DNA of 64,000 nucleotides, from NCBI GenBank assembly GCA_038030265.1, contig CM075937.1, positions 1 through 64,000 of the forward strand, written 5' to 3'. The first letter of the stretch is position 1. Each line of letters starts with the position of its first letter. Under the pieces are notes generated by a model. The model was not told the origin of the DNA and made no database searches. It saw only the letters and a program-made list of their open reading frames with translations. Of this stretch, positions 12,277 through 25,789 are shown piece by piece. The translations under genes and the position numbers were made by a program. The stretch is from Corythucha ciliata (Eukaryota > Arthropoda > Insecta > Hemiptera > Tingidae).

Positions 12277-14935
12277 TTCCATTGCTGAGGGGACAAAGCC
12301 CAATTCATTGCTGAGGGGACAAAGCCCAATTCCATTTGCTAAGGAGACGAAACCCAGTTTACTACTGAGGGGACAAACCCTAATTCACTACTGAGGGGAC
12401 GAAGCTGAGGGGATGAAGCCCAATTCATTGCTGAGGGGACGAAGCCCAATTCATTGCTGAGGGGACGAAGCCCAATTCATTGCTGAGGGGACGAAGCCCA
12501 ATTCATTGCTGAGGGGACGAGGCCCAATTCATTGCTGAGGGGACGAAGCCCAATTCACTGCTGAGGGGACGAAGCCCAATTCATTGCTGAGGGGACGAGG
12601 CCCAATTCATTACTGAGGGGACAAAGCCCAATTCATTGCTGAGGGGACGAAGCCCAATTCATTGCTGAGGGGACGAAGCCCAATTCATTGCTGAGGGGAC
12701 GAGGCCCAATTCATTGCTGAGGGGACGAGGCCCAATTCATTGCTGAGGGGACGAGGCCCAATTCATTGCTGAGGGGACGAAGCCTAATTCATTGCTGAGG
12801 GGACGAGGCCCAATTCATTGCTGAGGGGACGAAGCCCAATTCATTGCTGAGGGGACGAGGCCCAATTCATTGCTGAGGGGACGAAGCCCAATTCATTGCT
12901 GAGGGGACGAGGCCCAATTCATTGCTGAGGGGACGAAGCCCAATTCATTGCTGAGGGGACGAGGCCCAATTCATTGCTGAGGGGACGAAGCCCAATTCAT
13001 TGCTGAGGGGACGAGGCCCAATTCATTGCTGAGGGGACGAAGCCCAATTCATTGCTGAGGGGACGAGGCCCAATTCATTGCTGAGGGGACGAGGCCCAAT
13101 TCATTGCTGAGGGGACGAGGCCCAATTCATTGCTGAGGGGACGAGGCCCAATTCATTGCTGAGGGGACGAGGCCCAATTCATTGCTGAGGGGACGAGGCC
13201 CAATTCATTGCTGAGGGGACGAGGCCCAATTCATTGCTGAGGGGACGAAGCCCAATTCATTGCTGAGGGGACGAGGCCCAATTCATTGCTGAGGGGACGA
13301 GGCCCAATTCATTGCTGAGGGGACGAGGCCCAATTCATTGCTGAGGGGACGAGGCCCAATTCATTGCTGAGGGGACGAGGCCCAATTCATTGCTGAGGGG
13401 ACGAAGCCCAATTCATTGCTGAGGGGACGAGGCCCAATTCATTGCTGAGGGGACGAGGCCCAATTCATTGCTGAGGGGACGAGGCCCAATTCATTGCTGA
13501 GGGGACGAAGCCCAATTCATTGCTGAGGGGACGAAGCCCAATTCATTGCTGAGGGGACGAGGCCCAATTCATTGCTGAGGGGACGAAGCCCAATTCATTG
13601 CTGAGGGGACGAAGCCCAATTCATTGCTGAGGGGACGAGGCCCAATTCATTGCTGAGGGGACGAGGCCCAATTCATTGCTGAGGGGACGAGGCCCAATTC
13701 ATTGCTGAGGGGACGAGGCCCAATTCATTGCTGAGGGGACGAGGCCCAATTCATTGCTGAGGGGACGAGGCCCAATTCATTGCTGAGGGGACGAGGCCCA
13801 ATTCATTGCTGAGGGGACGAGGCCCAATTCATTGCTGAGGGGACGAAGCCCAATTCATTGCTGAGGGGACGAGGCCCAATTCATTGCTGAGGGGACGAAG
13901 CCCAATTCATTGCTGAGGGGACGAGGCCCAATTCATTGCTGAGGGGACGAGGCCCAATTCATTGCTGAGGGGACGAGGCCCAATTCATTGCTGAGGGGAC
14001 GAAGCCCAATTCATTGCTGAGGGGACGAAGCCCAATTCATTGCTGAGGGGACGAGGCCCAATTCATTGCTGAGGGGACGAGGCCCAATTCATTGCTGAGG
14101 GGACGAGGCCCAATTCATTGCTGAGGGGACGAGGCCCAATTCATTGCTGAGGGGACGAGGCCCAATTCATTGCTGAGGGGACGAGGCCCAATTCATTGCT
14201 GAGGGGACGAAGCCCAATTCATTGCTGAGGGGACGAGGCCCAATTCATTGCTGAGGGGACGAGGCCCAATTCATTGCTGAGGGGACGAAGCCTAATTCAT
14301 TGCTGAGGGGACGAGGCCCAATTCATTGCTGAGGGGACGAGGCCCAATTCATTGCTGAGGGGACGAAGCCCAATTCATTGCTGAGGGGACGAGGCCCAAT
14401 TCATTGCTGAGGGGACGAGGCCCAATTCATTGCTGAGGGGACGAGGCCCAATTCATTGCTGAGGGGACGAGGCCCAATTCATTGCTGAGGGGACGAGGCC
14501 CAATTCATTGCTGAGGGGACGAGGCCCAATTCATTGCTGAGGGGACGAAGCCCAATTCATTGCTGAGGGGACGAGGCCCAATTCATTGCTGAGGGGACGA
14601 GGCCCAATTCATTGCTGAGGGGACGAGGCCCAATTCATTGCTGAGGGGACGAGGCCCAATTCATTGCTGAGGGGACGAGGCCCAATTCATTGCTGAGGGG
14701 ACGAGGCCCAATTCATTGCTGAGGGGACGAAGCCCAATTCATTGCTGAGGGGACGAGGCCCAATTCATTGCTGAGGGGACGAGGCCCAATTCATTGCTGA
14801 GGGGACGAGGCCCAATTCATTGCTGAGGGGACGAGGCCCAATTCATTGCTGAGGGGACGAGGCCCAATTCATTGCTGAGGGGACGAGGCCCAATTCATTG
14901 CTGAGGGGACGAGGCCCAATTCATTGCTGAGGGGA
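12277..14935 (+). repeat. Minisatellite, 26-bp unit, about 100 copies
   Basis: Unit attgctgaggggacgaRgcc followed by caattc, 26 bp. The first six or so units (12,277-12,425) are irregular; about 96 almost identical units follow. The main variation is one A/G position (gacgaagccc or gacgaggccc). Stops occur in the frames, so it is non-coding. There are no spacers, so it is not a CRISPR array. Confidence 0.97.
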
Positions 14936-15364
14936 TGACTCGGTCCATCCGCATATGCAGTTACCTACTTAAATTGGTTCAAACACAAGGCCTAATTTTT
15001 ATGTGTGGTGTATGTATTTTGTGTGTCTTATTTTGGAAAGAAGTGTCATGTATGTGCAATGTAATTACCTAGCTAACTAGTGCAAATGTGTGAATTTGTG
15101 TACATAAAATAAATTATCTAATAACAAAAGAAAATCATTTACTCGTATGTTGCTTAATAAAGAAGAAAAATAACAAATAAAGAAAATGAAGGGAGGGGAA
15201 CATACCTTGTACACTTATCTCTCGTTACCAATAAAACATAAGAAGTTAGCTTAATCACAAAACTTTTTACACAAATATTCTCACAATAACATCACAAGAA
15301 TATAATACTTCTCATGAATCAAAGAGTGTATCAACATAACTAAACAAAAAAAATAAACAAAACA

Positions 15365-15405
15365 AAAAATAAAATAAAATAAAATAAAATAAAATAAAAA
15401 TAAAA
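15365..15405 (+). repeat. AAAAT microsatellite
   Basis: Short run of aaaat units at the far end of the copia-like LTR region. Confidence 0.8.
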
Positions 15406-15419
15406 GAAATTAATGCAAA

Positions 15420-15803
15420 CAACAAACATACACAAAGCACAAGACGATTTAACGTGGTTCGGCTTCAAGCCTACGTCCACGGGCAAAGACGATCAAGAGA
15501 GCTTTCACTATGTAAAACAAGAGATCACAAGAGCTTTTCGGCTGCCTTCCCTTCCCAAACCCTAATTTCCCAGGTTACAAGAAAAGAAGAAACTCACCTT
15601 AGAAAACCCTATGTTTAAAACATAGGTTTTATACTCAAAATACCAAAAAAACTCCTAAAGCAAGTGCCAAAATGGAAGTTACCTATTTCGTGTTAATGCC
15701 CAACATGAACACGGCTCTCAGCTTGAATTCATGCCACAACTCAACACGTATGACTATGCTTCAAATCCCTAAGGATTTGGTAGGGCCGACTTAGGGGCCA
15801 ACA
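15420..15803 (-). mobile_element. Ty1/copia-like LTR (solo or truncated)
   Basis: On the minus strand the segment starts TGTTGGCCCC at 15,803. A TATA-like gtataaaacc lies near 15,636, and ggacgtaggc...gccgaaccacgtt at about 15,480-15,445, followed by a T-rich tail. This order is familiar from copia-type LTR 3' halves in many plants. No internal domain adjoins it on either side, so a solo LTR is likely. The exact 3' end and target-site duplication were not found. The stretch 15,804-16,980 contains only short unrecognisable ORFs. Confidence 0.45.
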
Positions 15804-16980
15804 GATCAGTGTCAAAAAGTGAAAGCATCCCCAATGTTGAGTAACCAGTCCTGACCCTTGCTTAATGTTAAACCAATGGGATTGATTGTTGACAATTGAT
15901 ATACACTTTAATAGAAAATTGACATTCCTCCTTAGAAACACCAATAACTTTTTGGGTTGGGTTATGTGTAAAGAAAGAGTATGGATAGAATAGGTGGCAT
16001 AAGAAATGAGATGGGGCTTTAACAAGTGGCATATGGTCTTCATGGAGTTTGATTCTGGATGGGTGTAGTAGATGTAACAATCATTCAATTTGGTCTTATT
16101 GACCGTGTAAAAAAAGAAAAATGATTGGTAGGCAACAAAGAGGATTGGACTACATCTTCTTTAAAGGAGATAGAATAGAATTAAAATAAAAAAATAGTAA
16201 TATGAGAGCAGAGAGAAAGAAATGGGGGTGGAACAACTTTATAAAGGATGATGGAATATTTTATGTCCAAAACACATTAATAGAGATTTAAGTAATCATT
16301 GTCAAAAGTAAACATTATATACAGTAAGTATTTCATTGCTTAACGTAACCATTATATTAATTATTACATACACACCACTTCAAAAGTGGAGACAATAAGG
16401 AAGCATTCAAACAGATTATATAAAAACAGTATTTGGAACTATGAGGATATAGGCAAAATATGCTATCTGGTACATACGTAAAATAATTCTATGAACATAG
16501 GCATGAACATTGAAGAAAAAAAATCATCAAACAACTATGCTAATGAATGTAATAATACAAAAGAAGGAGATTACCTCTTTGTATGTATGCACTCTGTAGC
16601 GGAACTTCTATCTTGTCTAGCAGCACCTCCTTTGGATAATTGGTATGTTCACCTTTTGAATGTTTGCACAAGTCGTTGGTATCTTTCTTTTAATACGGGC
16701 AGCAACAACTTTGATGGTTTGGTATCTAACACTAAACCCGAAGAGAGAAGGAGAGAGAGAAAGTTTAGGATTTTTAACATGGATGAGAGGGGGTTGCTTG
16801 GGGGTCTAAGCCCTGAGAGAGTGAAGGGGTTCTTTGAGGGGTTTAAGCCGTTAGAGAGTGGGTCTCTTAGGGTTTTTTCACTATTGAAAGGGGGTTACTT
16901 TGGGGTCTTAGCCGTGTCTCTAAAGAAGAGGATATGTCTTATTTATAGGTTTTTGGGGTGTAGAGATATTTAGGTAAGAT

Positions 16981-19130
16981 TTTTATTTTCATTTTATTAG
17001 ATTTATTTGATTTGATTGAAATTATTTGATTTTTGAATTATTTACTTATTTGATTGGATTTGATTTGATTTAAATTATTTGATTTTTGAATTATTTACTT
17101 ATTTGATTGGATTTGATTTGATTTAAATTATTTGATTTTTGAATTATTTACTTATTTGATTTGATTTAAATTATTTGATTTTTGAATTATTTACTTATTT
17201 GATTGGATTTGATTTAAATTATTTGATTTTTGAATTATTTACTTATTTGATTGGATTTGATTTGATTTAAATTATTTGATTTTTGAATTATTTACTTATT
17301 TGGTTAGATTTGATTTAGTGTGATTAGCTTTTTTAGAATTTGTTAGAATATTTGATTAGGAAAGATAGGATTAGCATGACCTATTTTAGTTATAATTTTT
17401 TTTATTAAAGTTGGTAATATTTTAAAGGATTTCATTAACTTATTTTGGTTAAATTTGAATTAAGAAAGAAAATATGATTTTATTTAGATTTATTTGATTT
17501 GATTTAAATTATTTGATTTTTGAATTATTTACTTATTTGATTGGATTTGATTTAAATTATTTGATTTTTGAATTATTTACTTATTTGATTGGATTTGATT
17601 TGATTTAAATTATTTGATTTTTGAATTATTTACTTATTTGATTGGATTTGATTTAATGTGATTAGCTTTTTTAGAATTTGTTAGAATATTTGATTAGGAA
17701 AGATAGGATTAGCATGGCCTATTTTAGTTATAATTTTTTTTATTAAAGTTGGTAATATTTTAAAGGATTTCATTAACTTATTTTGGTTAAATTTGAATTA
17801 ACAAAGAAAATATGATTTTATTTAGATTTATTTGATTTGATTTAAATTATTTGATTTTTGAATTATTTACTTATTTGATTGGATTTGATTTAAATTATTT
17901 GATTTTTGAATTATTTACTTATTTGATTGGATTTGATTTGATTTAAATTATTTGATTTTTGAATTATTTACTTATTTGATTGGATTTGATTTGGTGTGAT
18001 TAGCTTTTTTAGAATTTGTTAGAATATTTGATTAGGAAAGATAGGATTAGCATGGCCTATTTTAGTTATAATTTTTTTTATTAAAGTTGGTAATATTTTA
18101 AAGGATTTCATTAACTTATTTTGGTTAAATTTGAATTAACAAAGAAAATATGATTTTATTTAGATTTATTTGATTTGATTGAAATTATTTTGATTTTTGA
18201 ATTATTTACTTATTTGATAGATTTGATTTGATTTAAATATTTGATTTTGAATTATTATGATTTGATTGAATTTGATTGAAATTATTTGATTTTTGAATTA
18301 TTTACTTATTTGGTTAGATTTGATTTAGTGTGATTAGCTTTTTTAGAATTTGTTAGAATATTTGATTAGGAAAGATAGGATTAGCATGACCTATTTTAGT
18401 TATAATTTTTTTTATTAAAGTTGGTAATATTTTAAAGGATTTCATTAACTTATTTTGGTTAAATTTGAATTAAGAAAGAAAATATGATTTTATTTAGATT
18501 TATTTGATTTGATTTAAATTATTTGATTTTTGAATTATTTACTTATTTGATTGGATTTGATTTGATTTAAATTATTTGATTTTTGAATTATTTACTTATT
18601 TGATTGGATTTGATTTGATTTAAATTATTTGATTTTTGAATTATTTACTTATTTGATTGGATTTGATTTGGTGTGATTAGTGTTTTTAGAATTTGTTAGA
18701 ATATTTGATTTAGGTTAATTAGGAAAGATAGGATTGGCACGGCCTATTTTAGCTATAAATTAAAGTTGGTAATATTTTAAAGGATTTCATTAACTTATTT
18801 TGGTTAAATTTGAATTAAGAAAGAAAATATGATTTTATTTAGATTTATTTGATTTGATTTAAATTATTTGATTTTTGAATTATTTACTTATTACTTATTT
18901 GAATTATTTACTTATTTGATTGATTGATTTAAATTATTTGATTTTTGAATTATTTACTTATTTGATTGGATTTGATTTGGTGTGATTAGTGTTTTTAGAA
19001 TTTGTTAGAATATTTGATTTAGGTTAATTAGGAAAGATAGGATTGGCACGACCTATTTTAGCTATAAATTAAAGTTGGTAATATTTTAAAGGATCATATT
19101 TACTTATTTTAATTAAATTTATATTAAGAA
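16981..19130 (+). repeat. AT-rich higher-order repeat (46-57-bp monomers in units of about 335 bp)
   Basis: Monomers of the type aaattatttgatttttgaat plus tatttacttatttgattgga are grouped. Each group is punctuated by a longer spacer containing gtgattag...tttttagaatttg and ggaaagataggatt. Spacers recur near 17,321, 17,657, 17,996, 18,330, 18,672 and 18,978, which makes six higher-order units. The last two carry an insertion (aggttaatt) and a shortened end. Non-coding. Confidence 0.92.
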
Positions 19131-20180
19131 AGGATTTATTGGAATTATATTATTTTTTATTAGGGAATACTTAATTGGGTCATATTTATTAAATATTTAA
19201 AATATTTTTTTCACTATAATTTATTTAAATTGATTATTTCATGGACGAAATTGTGCCACTTGTCATGGAATGGAATTGATTCGGTGTTTCGCAGTGCATC
19301 ATAATTCGATAAACTCCCTTGGGATTTCATTGATTTAGATCTGTCCAATTCAATCAGATCCACTCCCTTGGCTAAATCAATGGCTCTGATCATCATGGTG
19401 GCATCTGATTTTCGATCTGAAACTTCAAAGTGATTGATCGGATGGTCATGATTTGCATGGTATGATGGAGGGTTTAGAAATAGATTCTGAAAGTTGTAAT
19501 TGGTATTTGAAGGTTTTGATGCATGCCCGATCCATTTACGATGTCCGATTGATCATCCAATGTGTACTTTGCTCAGAATTTGAAAGATTCTAAATCGAGG
19601 GTCGAGATTCATCGAAACTCGAAACAATGGATTTTGATGAATGAACACTCCGTTTCAAAGATTTGGGGTGTTCTGAGCACATCTATGTTGTCAGATTGAT
19701 CATTTAGGGTGTATTTTGATCATATTTTGAAAGATTCTAAATCAAGGGTCAAGATTCATCTAAACATGATATGACGGAATTTGATGATCAAACACTCTAT
19801 TTCTAGGTTTTGGACCATTCGGATGCATCCGTGACTCCTGATTGGTCATTTGGTACTTGTATGATAAGATTCAATGGTCCACCTTTGATGAGGGGTAAAA
19901 TCGTAATTTCTCAGGTAGATGTGACCAAACTTGGGACAACAATTTAGGAAACTACGAGATTGGAAATAAGGATAGGAAGATGAAGAAAGCAAGTCCTATA
20001 GAGATCTTAGGAAAAATCGTGGGTTTAGGGTGCCAGATTAGGAAAGAATGAGAATGGCCTAAAAATGGGAGTTTGTCTAATCACCTTGGTTTTCGAGCAT
20101 ACCTAAAGGCCTATTCTAAAGAACTGGTGCTGCCCATTGAAAGAAACCTCTAGTCCCTGGGCCAAAATTGGGTGCTGACA
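19131..20180 (-). mobile_element. LTR-like start of a second Tat/Ogre-type element
   Basis: On the minus strand a polypurine tract (about 20,193-20,184) is followed by TGTCAGCACCC at 20,180, the same edge as at 10,487. The sequence downstream on that strand differs from the first block beyond the first 15 or so bases. No ORF of note. The inner end of this LTR is not defined; it may run into the AT-rich repeat. Confidence 0.4.
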
Positions 20181-20183
20181 GAT

Positions 20184-20193
20184 GCCCCTCTTT
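20184..20193 (-). other. Polypurine tract at an LTR edge
   Basis: Minus strand aaagaggggc, then atc, then TGTCAGCACCC. It matches the arrangement at 10,500-10,477 base for base except one purine. Confidence 0.55.
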
Positions 20194-20727
20194 GACACGA
20201 GTTACTTGTCAACGAGTGACAAAGACTAGAAAGCACTAATTTTGGTCCAGGTAAGAAAATATTGATTACTTCTAAATAAGTCATGAATTGTTTGATTTTT
20301 TGAAAACTGGATTATAAGATATCTTATCAACGCCGTAAACACATGCCATGACAGGCTATCTATCTACGGTGTGAAAAACTCTATAATTTGGAATAATTTT
20401 GAAAATTGAGATCTCATGACTTATTTTAGAGCGATCAATATTTTCTTTTCCAATTCACGTGTGCATGTTGTTATGGCATTGTGCTCCTACTGAAAGACAT
20501 GAAGAGTCTACAGCAAATGGAGCATGGATGCCTTGATAAAGCAAAATAATATAAAAAACATATTTAAAAGTGCTTGAAAAGTTTTTTTTATGCTTGTAAA
20601 GAATCAAAATATCAAAGCATGTTTTGAAAATCATCTGAAAATAATCTTTCCCTATTTTTCCTTTTTATCAAATGATGAACAAATTCTGATGATCTTTCTT
20701 GACTTTGCTTTTGATCTTATGTAAATC

Positions 20728-23555
20728 TTGATGAAACTCGAAGACTCTCATTACCAAGATTCTTCTCTGTTGTTACCTCCTACTTTGTATGTCACAGGTG
20801 TGGCCAGAGGTTTGATTTTTATAATCTTGATGAAATCCGAAGACTTTCATCACCAAGATTCTTCTCTGTTGTTACCTCCTGCTTTGTATGTCACAGGTGT
20901 GGCCAGAGATTTGACTTTTCGTAACCTTGCTGAAGTCTGAAGACTTTCATCACCAAGGATTCTTCTATGTTGTTAGCTCTGCTTTGTATGTCACAGGGTG
21001 GCGAGAGATGTGACTTTTATAATCTTGATGAAGGTCGAAGACTTTTTTCACAAGATTCTTCTCTGTTGTTACCTCTACTTTGTATGTCAAAGGTGTGGCC
21101 AGAAGGTTTTTACTTTTATATGCTTGATGAGTCTAAAACTTTCATCACCAATATTCTTCCCTGTTGTTACTCCTGCTTTGTATGTCACAGGTGTGGCCAG
21201 AGGTTTGACTTTTATAATCTTGATGAAGTCCGAGACTTTCATCACCAAGATTCTTCCCTGTTTACCTCCGCTTTGTATGTCACAGTGTGGCCAGAGGTTT
21301 GACTTTGATAATCTTGATGAAGTCGAAGACTTTCATCACCAAGATTCTTCTTTGTTGTTACCTCCTGCTTTTGTATGTCATTGGTGTGGCCAGAGGTTTG
21401 ACTTTGATAATCTTGATGAAGTCCGAAGACTTTCATCACCAAGATTCTTCCCTATTGTTACCTCCTACTTTGTATGTCACAGGTGTGGCCAGAGGTTTGA
21501 CTTTGATAATCTTGATGAAGTCCGAAGACTTTCATCACCAAGATTCTTCCCTGTTGTTACCTCCTGCTTTGTATGTCACAGGTGTGGCCAGAGGTTTGAC
21601 TTTGATAATCTTGATGAAGTCGAAGACTTTCATCACCAAGATTCTTCCTGTTGTTACCTCCTTGCTTTGTATGTCACAGGTGTGGCCTAGAGGTTTGACT
21701 TTGATAATCTTGATGAAGTCCAAAGACTTTCATCACCAAGATTCTTTCCTGTTGTTACCTCCTGCTTTGTATGTCACAGGTGTGGCCAGAGGTTTGACTT
21801 TTATAATCTTGATGAAGTCCGAAGACTTTCATCACCAAGATTCTTCCTGTTGTTACCTCCTGCTTTGTATGTCACAGGTGTGGCCAGAGGTTTGACTTTG
21901 ATAATCTTGATGAAGTCCGAAGACTTTCATCACAAGATTCTTCCCTATTGTTACCTCTACTTTGTATGTCATAGGTGTGGCCAGAGGTTTGACTTTATAA
22001 TCTTGATGAAGTCCAAGACTTTCATCACCAAGATTCTTCCTAGTTGTTACCTCCTGCTTTGTATGTCACAGGTGTGGCCAGAGGTTTAACTTTGATAATC
22101 TTGATGAAGTCTGAAGACTTTCATCACCAAGATTCTTCCTGTTGTTACCTCCTGCTTTGTATGTCACAGGTGTGGCTAGATGTTGACTTTGATAATCTTG
22201 ATGAAGTTTGAAGGCTTTCATCACCAAGATTCTTCCTGTTGTTACCTCCTGCTTTGTATGTCACAGGTGTGGCCAGAGGTTTGACTTTTATAATCTTGAT
22301 GAAGTCCGAAGACTTTCATCACCAAGATTCTTCCCTGTTGTTACCTCCTCTTTGTATGTCACAGGTGTGGCCAGAGGTTTGATTTTATAATCTTGATGAA
22401 GTCGAAGACTTTCATCACCAAGATTCTTCCCTGTTGTTACCTCCTGCTTTGTATGTCATAGGTGTGGCCAGAGGTTTGACTTTTATAATCTTGATGAAGT
22501 CCGAAGACTTTCATCACCAAGATTCTTCCTGTTGTTACCTCCTGCTTTGTATGTCACAGGTGTGGCCAGAGGTTTGACTTTTATAATCTTGATGAAGTCC
22601 GAAGACTTTCATCACCAAGATTCTTCCTGTTGTTACCTCCTGCTTTGTATGTCACAGGTGTGGCTAGAGGTTTGACTTTTATAATCTTGATGAAGTCTGA
22701 AGACTTTCATCTCAAGATTCTTCCCTGTTGTTACCTCCTGCTTTGTATGTCACAGGTGTGGCCAGAGGTTTGACTTTTATAATCTTGATGAAATCTGAAG
22801 ACTTTCATCACCAAGATTCTTCCTGTTGTTACCTCCTGCTTTGTATGTCACAGGTGTGGCCAGAGGTTTGACTTTTATAATCTTGATGAAAGTCCAAAGA
22901 CTTTCATCACAAGATTCTTCTCTGTTGTTACCTCCTGCTTTGTATGTCACAGGTGTGGCCAGAGGTTTGACTTTTATAATCTTGATGAAGTCGAAGACTT
23001 TCATCACCAAGATTCTTCCTATTGTTACCTCCTGCTTTGTATGTCACAGGTGTGGCCAGAGGTTGACTTTTATAATCTTGATGAAGTCGAAGACTTTCAT
23101 CACCAAGATTCTTCCTGTTGTTACCTCTGCTTTGTAGTCACAGGTGTGGCCAGAGGTTTGAATTTTATAATCTTGATAAAGTCCAAGACTTTCATCACCA
23201 AGATTCTTCTTTGTTGTTACCTCCTGCTTTGTATGTCACAGGTGTGGCTAGAGGTTTGACTTTTATAATCTTGATGAAGTCTGAAGACTTTCATCACCAA
23301 GATTCTTCTCTGTTGTTACCTCCTGCTTTGTATGTCACAGGTGTGGCCAGAGGTTTGACTTTTATAATCTTGATGAAGTCCAAAGACTTTATCACCAAGA
23401 TTCTTCCCTGTTGTTACCTCCTGCTTTGTATGTCACAGGTGTGGCCAGAGGTTTGACTTTTATAATCTTGATGAAGTCCGAAGACTTTCATCACCAAGAT
23501 TCTTCTCTGTTGTTACCTCCTGCTTTGTATGTCACAGGTGTGGCCAGAGGCTTGA
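20728..23555 (+). repeat. Tandem array, 99-bp unit, about 28 copies
   Basis: Unit contains gactttcatcaccaagattc, ttgttacctcctgctttgta, tgtcacaggtgtggccagag and ataatcttgatgaagtcc. Because 99 is a multiple of three, two frames stay open through several units and give 33-residue periodic translations. These are broken again and again by single-base losses. No codon-level conservation is visible, so I treat the ORFs as artefacts. Confidence 0.95.
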
Positions 23556-23559
23556 TTAT

Positions 23560-25780
23560 TGTTTCAGTATTTTGTACATGATTCATTGATTTAGCTTGCT
23601 TGCTTTTGACTTGATTTGATTTGATTTTTTTTGTTATTGATTTTTAATTTTTTTTTGGTTATGGTTTTGATTTTTTCTTTTGCTTGAATTCATCATGGTC
23701 TTCTATATCCTTTAAAATGATGGTTGTCAAAGAAGACTTAATCGGTTTCTGTCAACTTTCAAAGTTTTGGGTTAGTTTCCCTCTTTATGTCAAACGCCCT
23801 TTGATGTGCGGGACTAGTTCCTTGAGTTCTCAGTTGGGCTTGAGTTTCTAATACTTGATGATGATGATTTTTTTTGCCCAATCTGTATTGTGCATGATCT
23901 TATCCCATGAGTGCTCTGCCCCCTGTACTCATCTTTGTCCGTTGATTTGATTTCCCTTGACTTTGTCCTTGTAAATGCTTGATGTCTTGCCCAGCTGGGT
24001 GTGATTCTTCTTTTTGTCTCTTCTTTAGTTTTGATCTAACTCTTAGATCACATCTTGACTCCTGGGACTGTCCTTGTACCATTCTCTCTTGCTTTTGTTT
24101 TCCTTTTGCCCATAGTTCACTAGTGCACATTAGGATGAACCCCTTGATTTGTCCTGTCTTTTCTTACATTCTTGACATTTTTCCTCTTTCTTGATGTTCT
24201 TGTATGTTATCCGACATTCGAATCTAGGATGAGTAGACCTTGATTGACTTTTCTTTTTTTTTTTTTTTTTGCCTTTTTTGCCTTAGAACTATGGAGTTCC
24301 CAAGTCTGGCATCCACGTTATTTTTGCCCATGGCGCCGGAGTCCGGTTTTCACCATGCCCGTGGCTTTTTATCTTGCCATGTTTGATGCTTTTACTCACG
24401 GTGTCCTTTCGGATTTTCACTATGCCCTTTCAAACATGCTTTTTTCATTTTTTTATTCCTTTTTTTTCTTGTGTCAAGTTTCCATCATCGTCAAATATCT
24501 TGATAAAAACAATTTTGAAGGCTTTTTGACTTAAGGATTTGCCCCAAGTGATCAAAGATCTGGAGGACTTAGTTTATGGGACGAAACGTGGCTTAGGACA
24601 TGGGTACCAATGATGGGGATAAAGGCTCAAATTTTATTGAATATGTTCATGGTTTGGGTGTTCATCATGACACTTGAAAGTTTTTTTTTATTCTTTACAA
24701 AATATGGGTAATTGCCCCATTTGCAATGTATGTCACATGCTTGTTTCATTGTTGATATGTACCAAGGATCCCCAAGATGCATACTTTATTAATGTGACTG
24801 AACCTGGATTTAGGCTGCCTACGTACCCTTTAGGGATCAAGTCGAACGTAGTTCAAACACTTTTTTTTTTTCATTTTCTATTCTCTTCTTTTTTTCACAT
24901 CCATTTTATTGTGGCACTTGATATTTGACCATTTCTCTTCTTGGGTCTTCTTGGAAAGTCAAAATTTTGTATCATCAATTTAAGCAAATCTCTAAGTGTG
25001 GTGACTTAAGAAAGGAAAAGGCTCTTTGTATATCTTTTTTGTAAAAAAACTCAAGTTGGCTTACTAGTGGTAGAAACTGAAAAGGTCATCTAAGAATCTA
25101 ATTAGCCAAAAATGGTCTTTAGTTATCAGTGCACTTTTTACAGAAAAAGAAAGGCTTAGGCTTAAAATCTTTGACAATGGTTTTTTTTTTTTTATTCAAG
25201 ATGAGGGAGCAAATAGCCAAAAATAGTCTCTTTTCATTTTCTCAGTGTTTTACACATGTCATAAACACAATATCCTTTTGTGCATAGTATTTCTTGATTT
25301 GATCCATGTTCATTGGTCATGATGGTTTTTTGTTGTCTATTTGTCCCAACACGAGAGCATCGACAAAGAATTCCTTTCTTAACAATGTAGGGATCTTCAA
25401 CATTGGTCTTGAACTTGCATGGGCTTTAATGACACAAACTAATCCTCTTCGAATTGGATCATCCTATCTTTTGACATGTGGTCATATTTCTATAACTGAT
25501 AATGTGACCACTTTTCTTAGTATGATGGATCATGCGAAATCCTCAATAATGTAGAACATTTGGATTTTAACATCAATGAGCATGATTGTTTCCTTCCTAT
25601 ATACTGGAGAATACAGAATATGCCCCTATTTTGAGACCAAATATGTATTTTTTGTCTTCTTAAGATTTCTTGATTTGATTGTACCATCGAACATCTATAA
25701 TAGATTTTTTTTAGGTTAACCTAAGTCTGTGGAGTCATCATACCAAAGGTTTATGCTATACTCACGAGGTTTTAGAATTT
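23560..25780. other. Unassigned plant sequence
   Basis: T-rich sequence with short ORFs that show no domain. It holds a run of 18 T near 24,252 and one copy of the gctgcctac...gtagtt motif (24,811-24,857). Probably internal or untranslated retrotransposon sequence; no gene supported. Confidence 0.5.
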
Positions 25781-25789
25781 TCTTGGCAA

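Noticed and set aside
12277..14935. CRISPR array
   Set aside because: Units are directly adjacent with no spacers, and lie in plant DNA.
20728..23555. Repeat-protein genes, including zinc-finger-like CHRCGQRFDF periodic ORFs
   Set aside because: Artefact of a 99-bp satellite unit. Frames change with each single-base loss, and the Cys/His spacing does not form a known finger.
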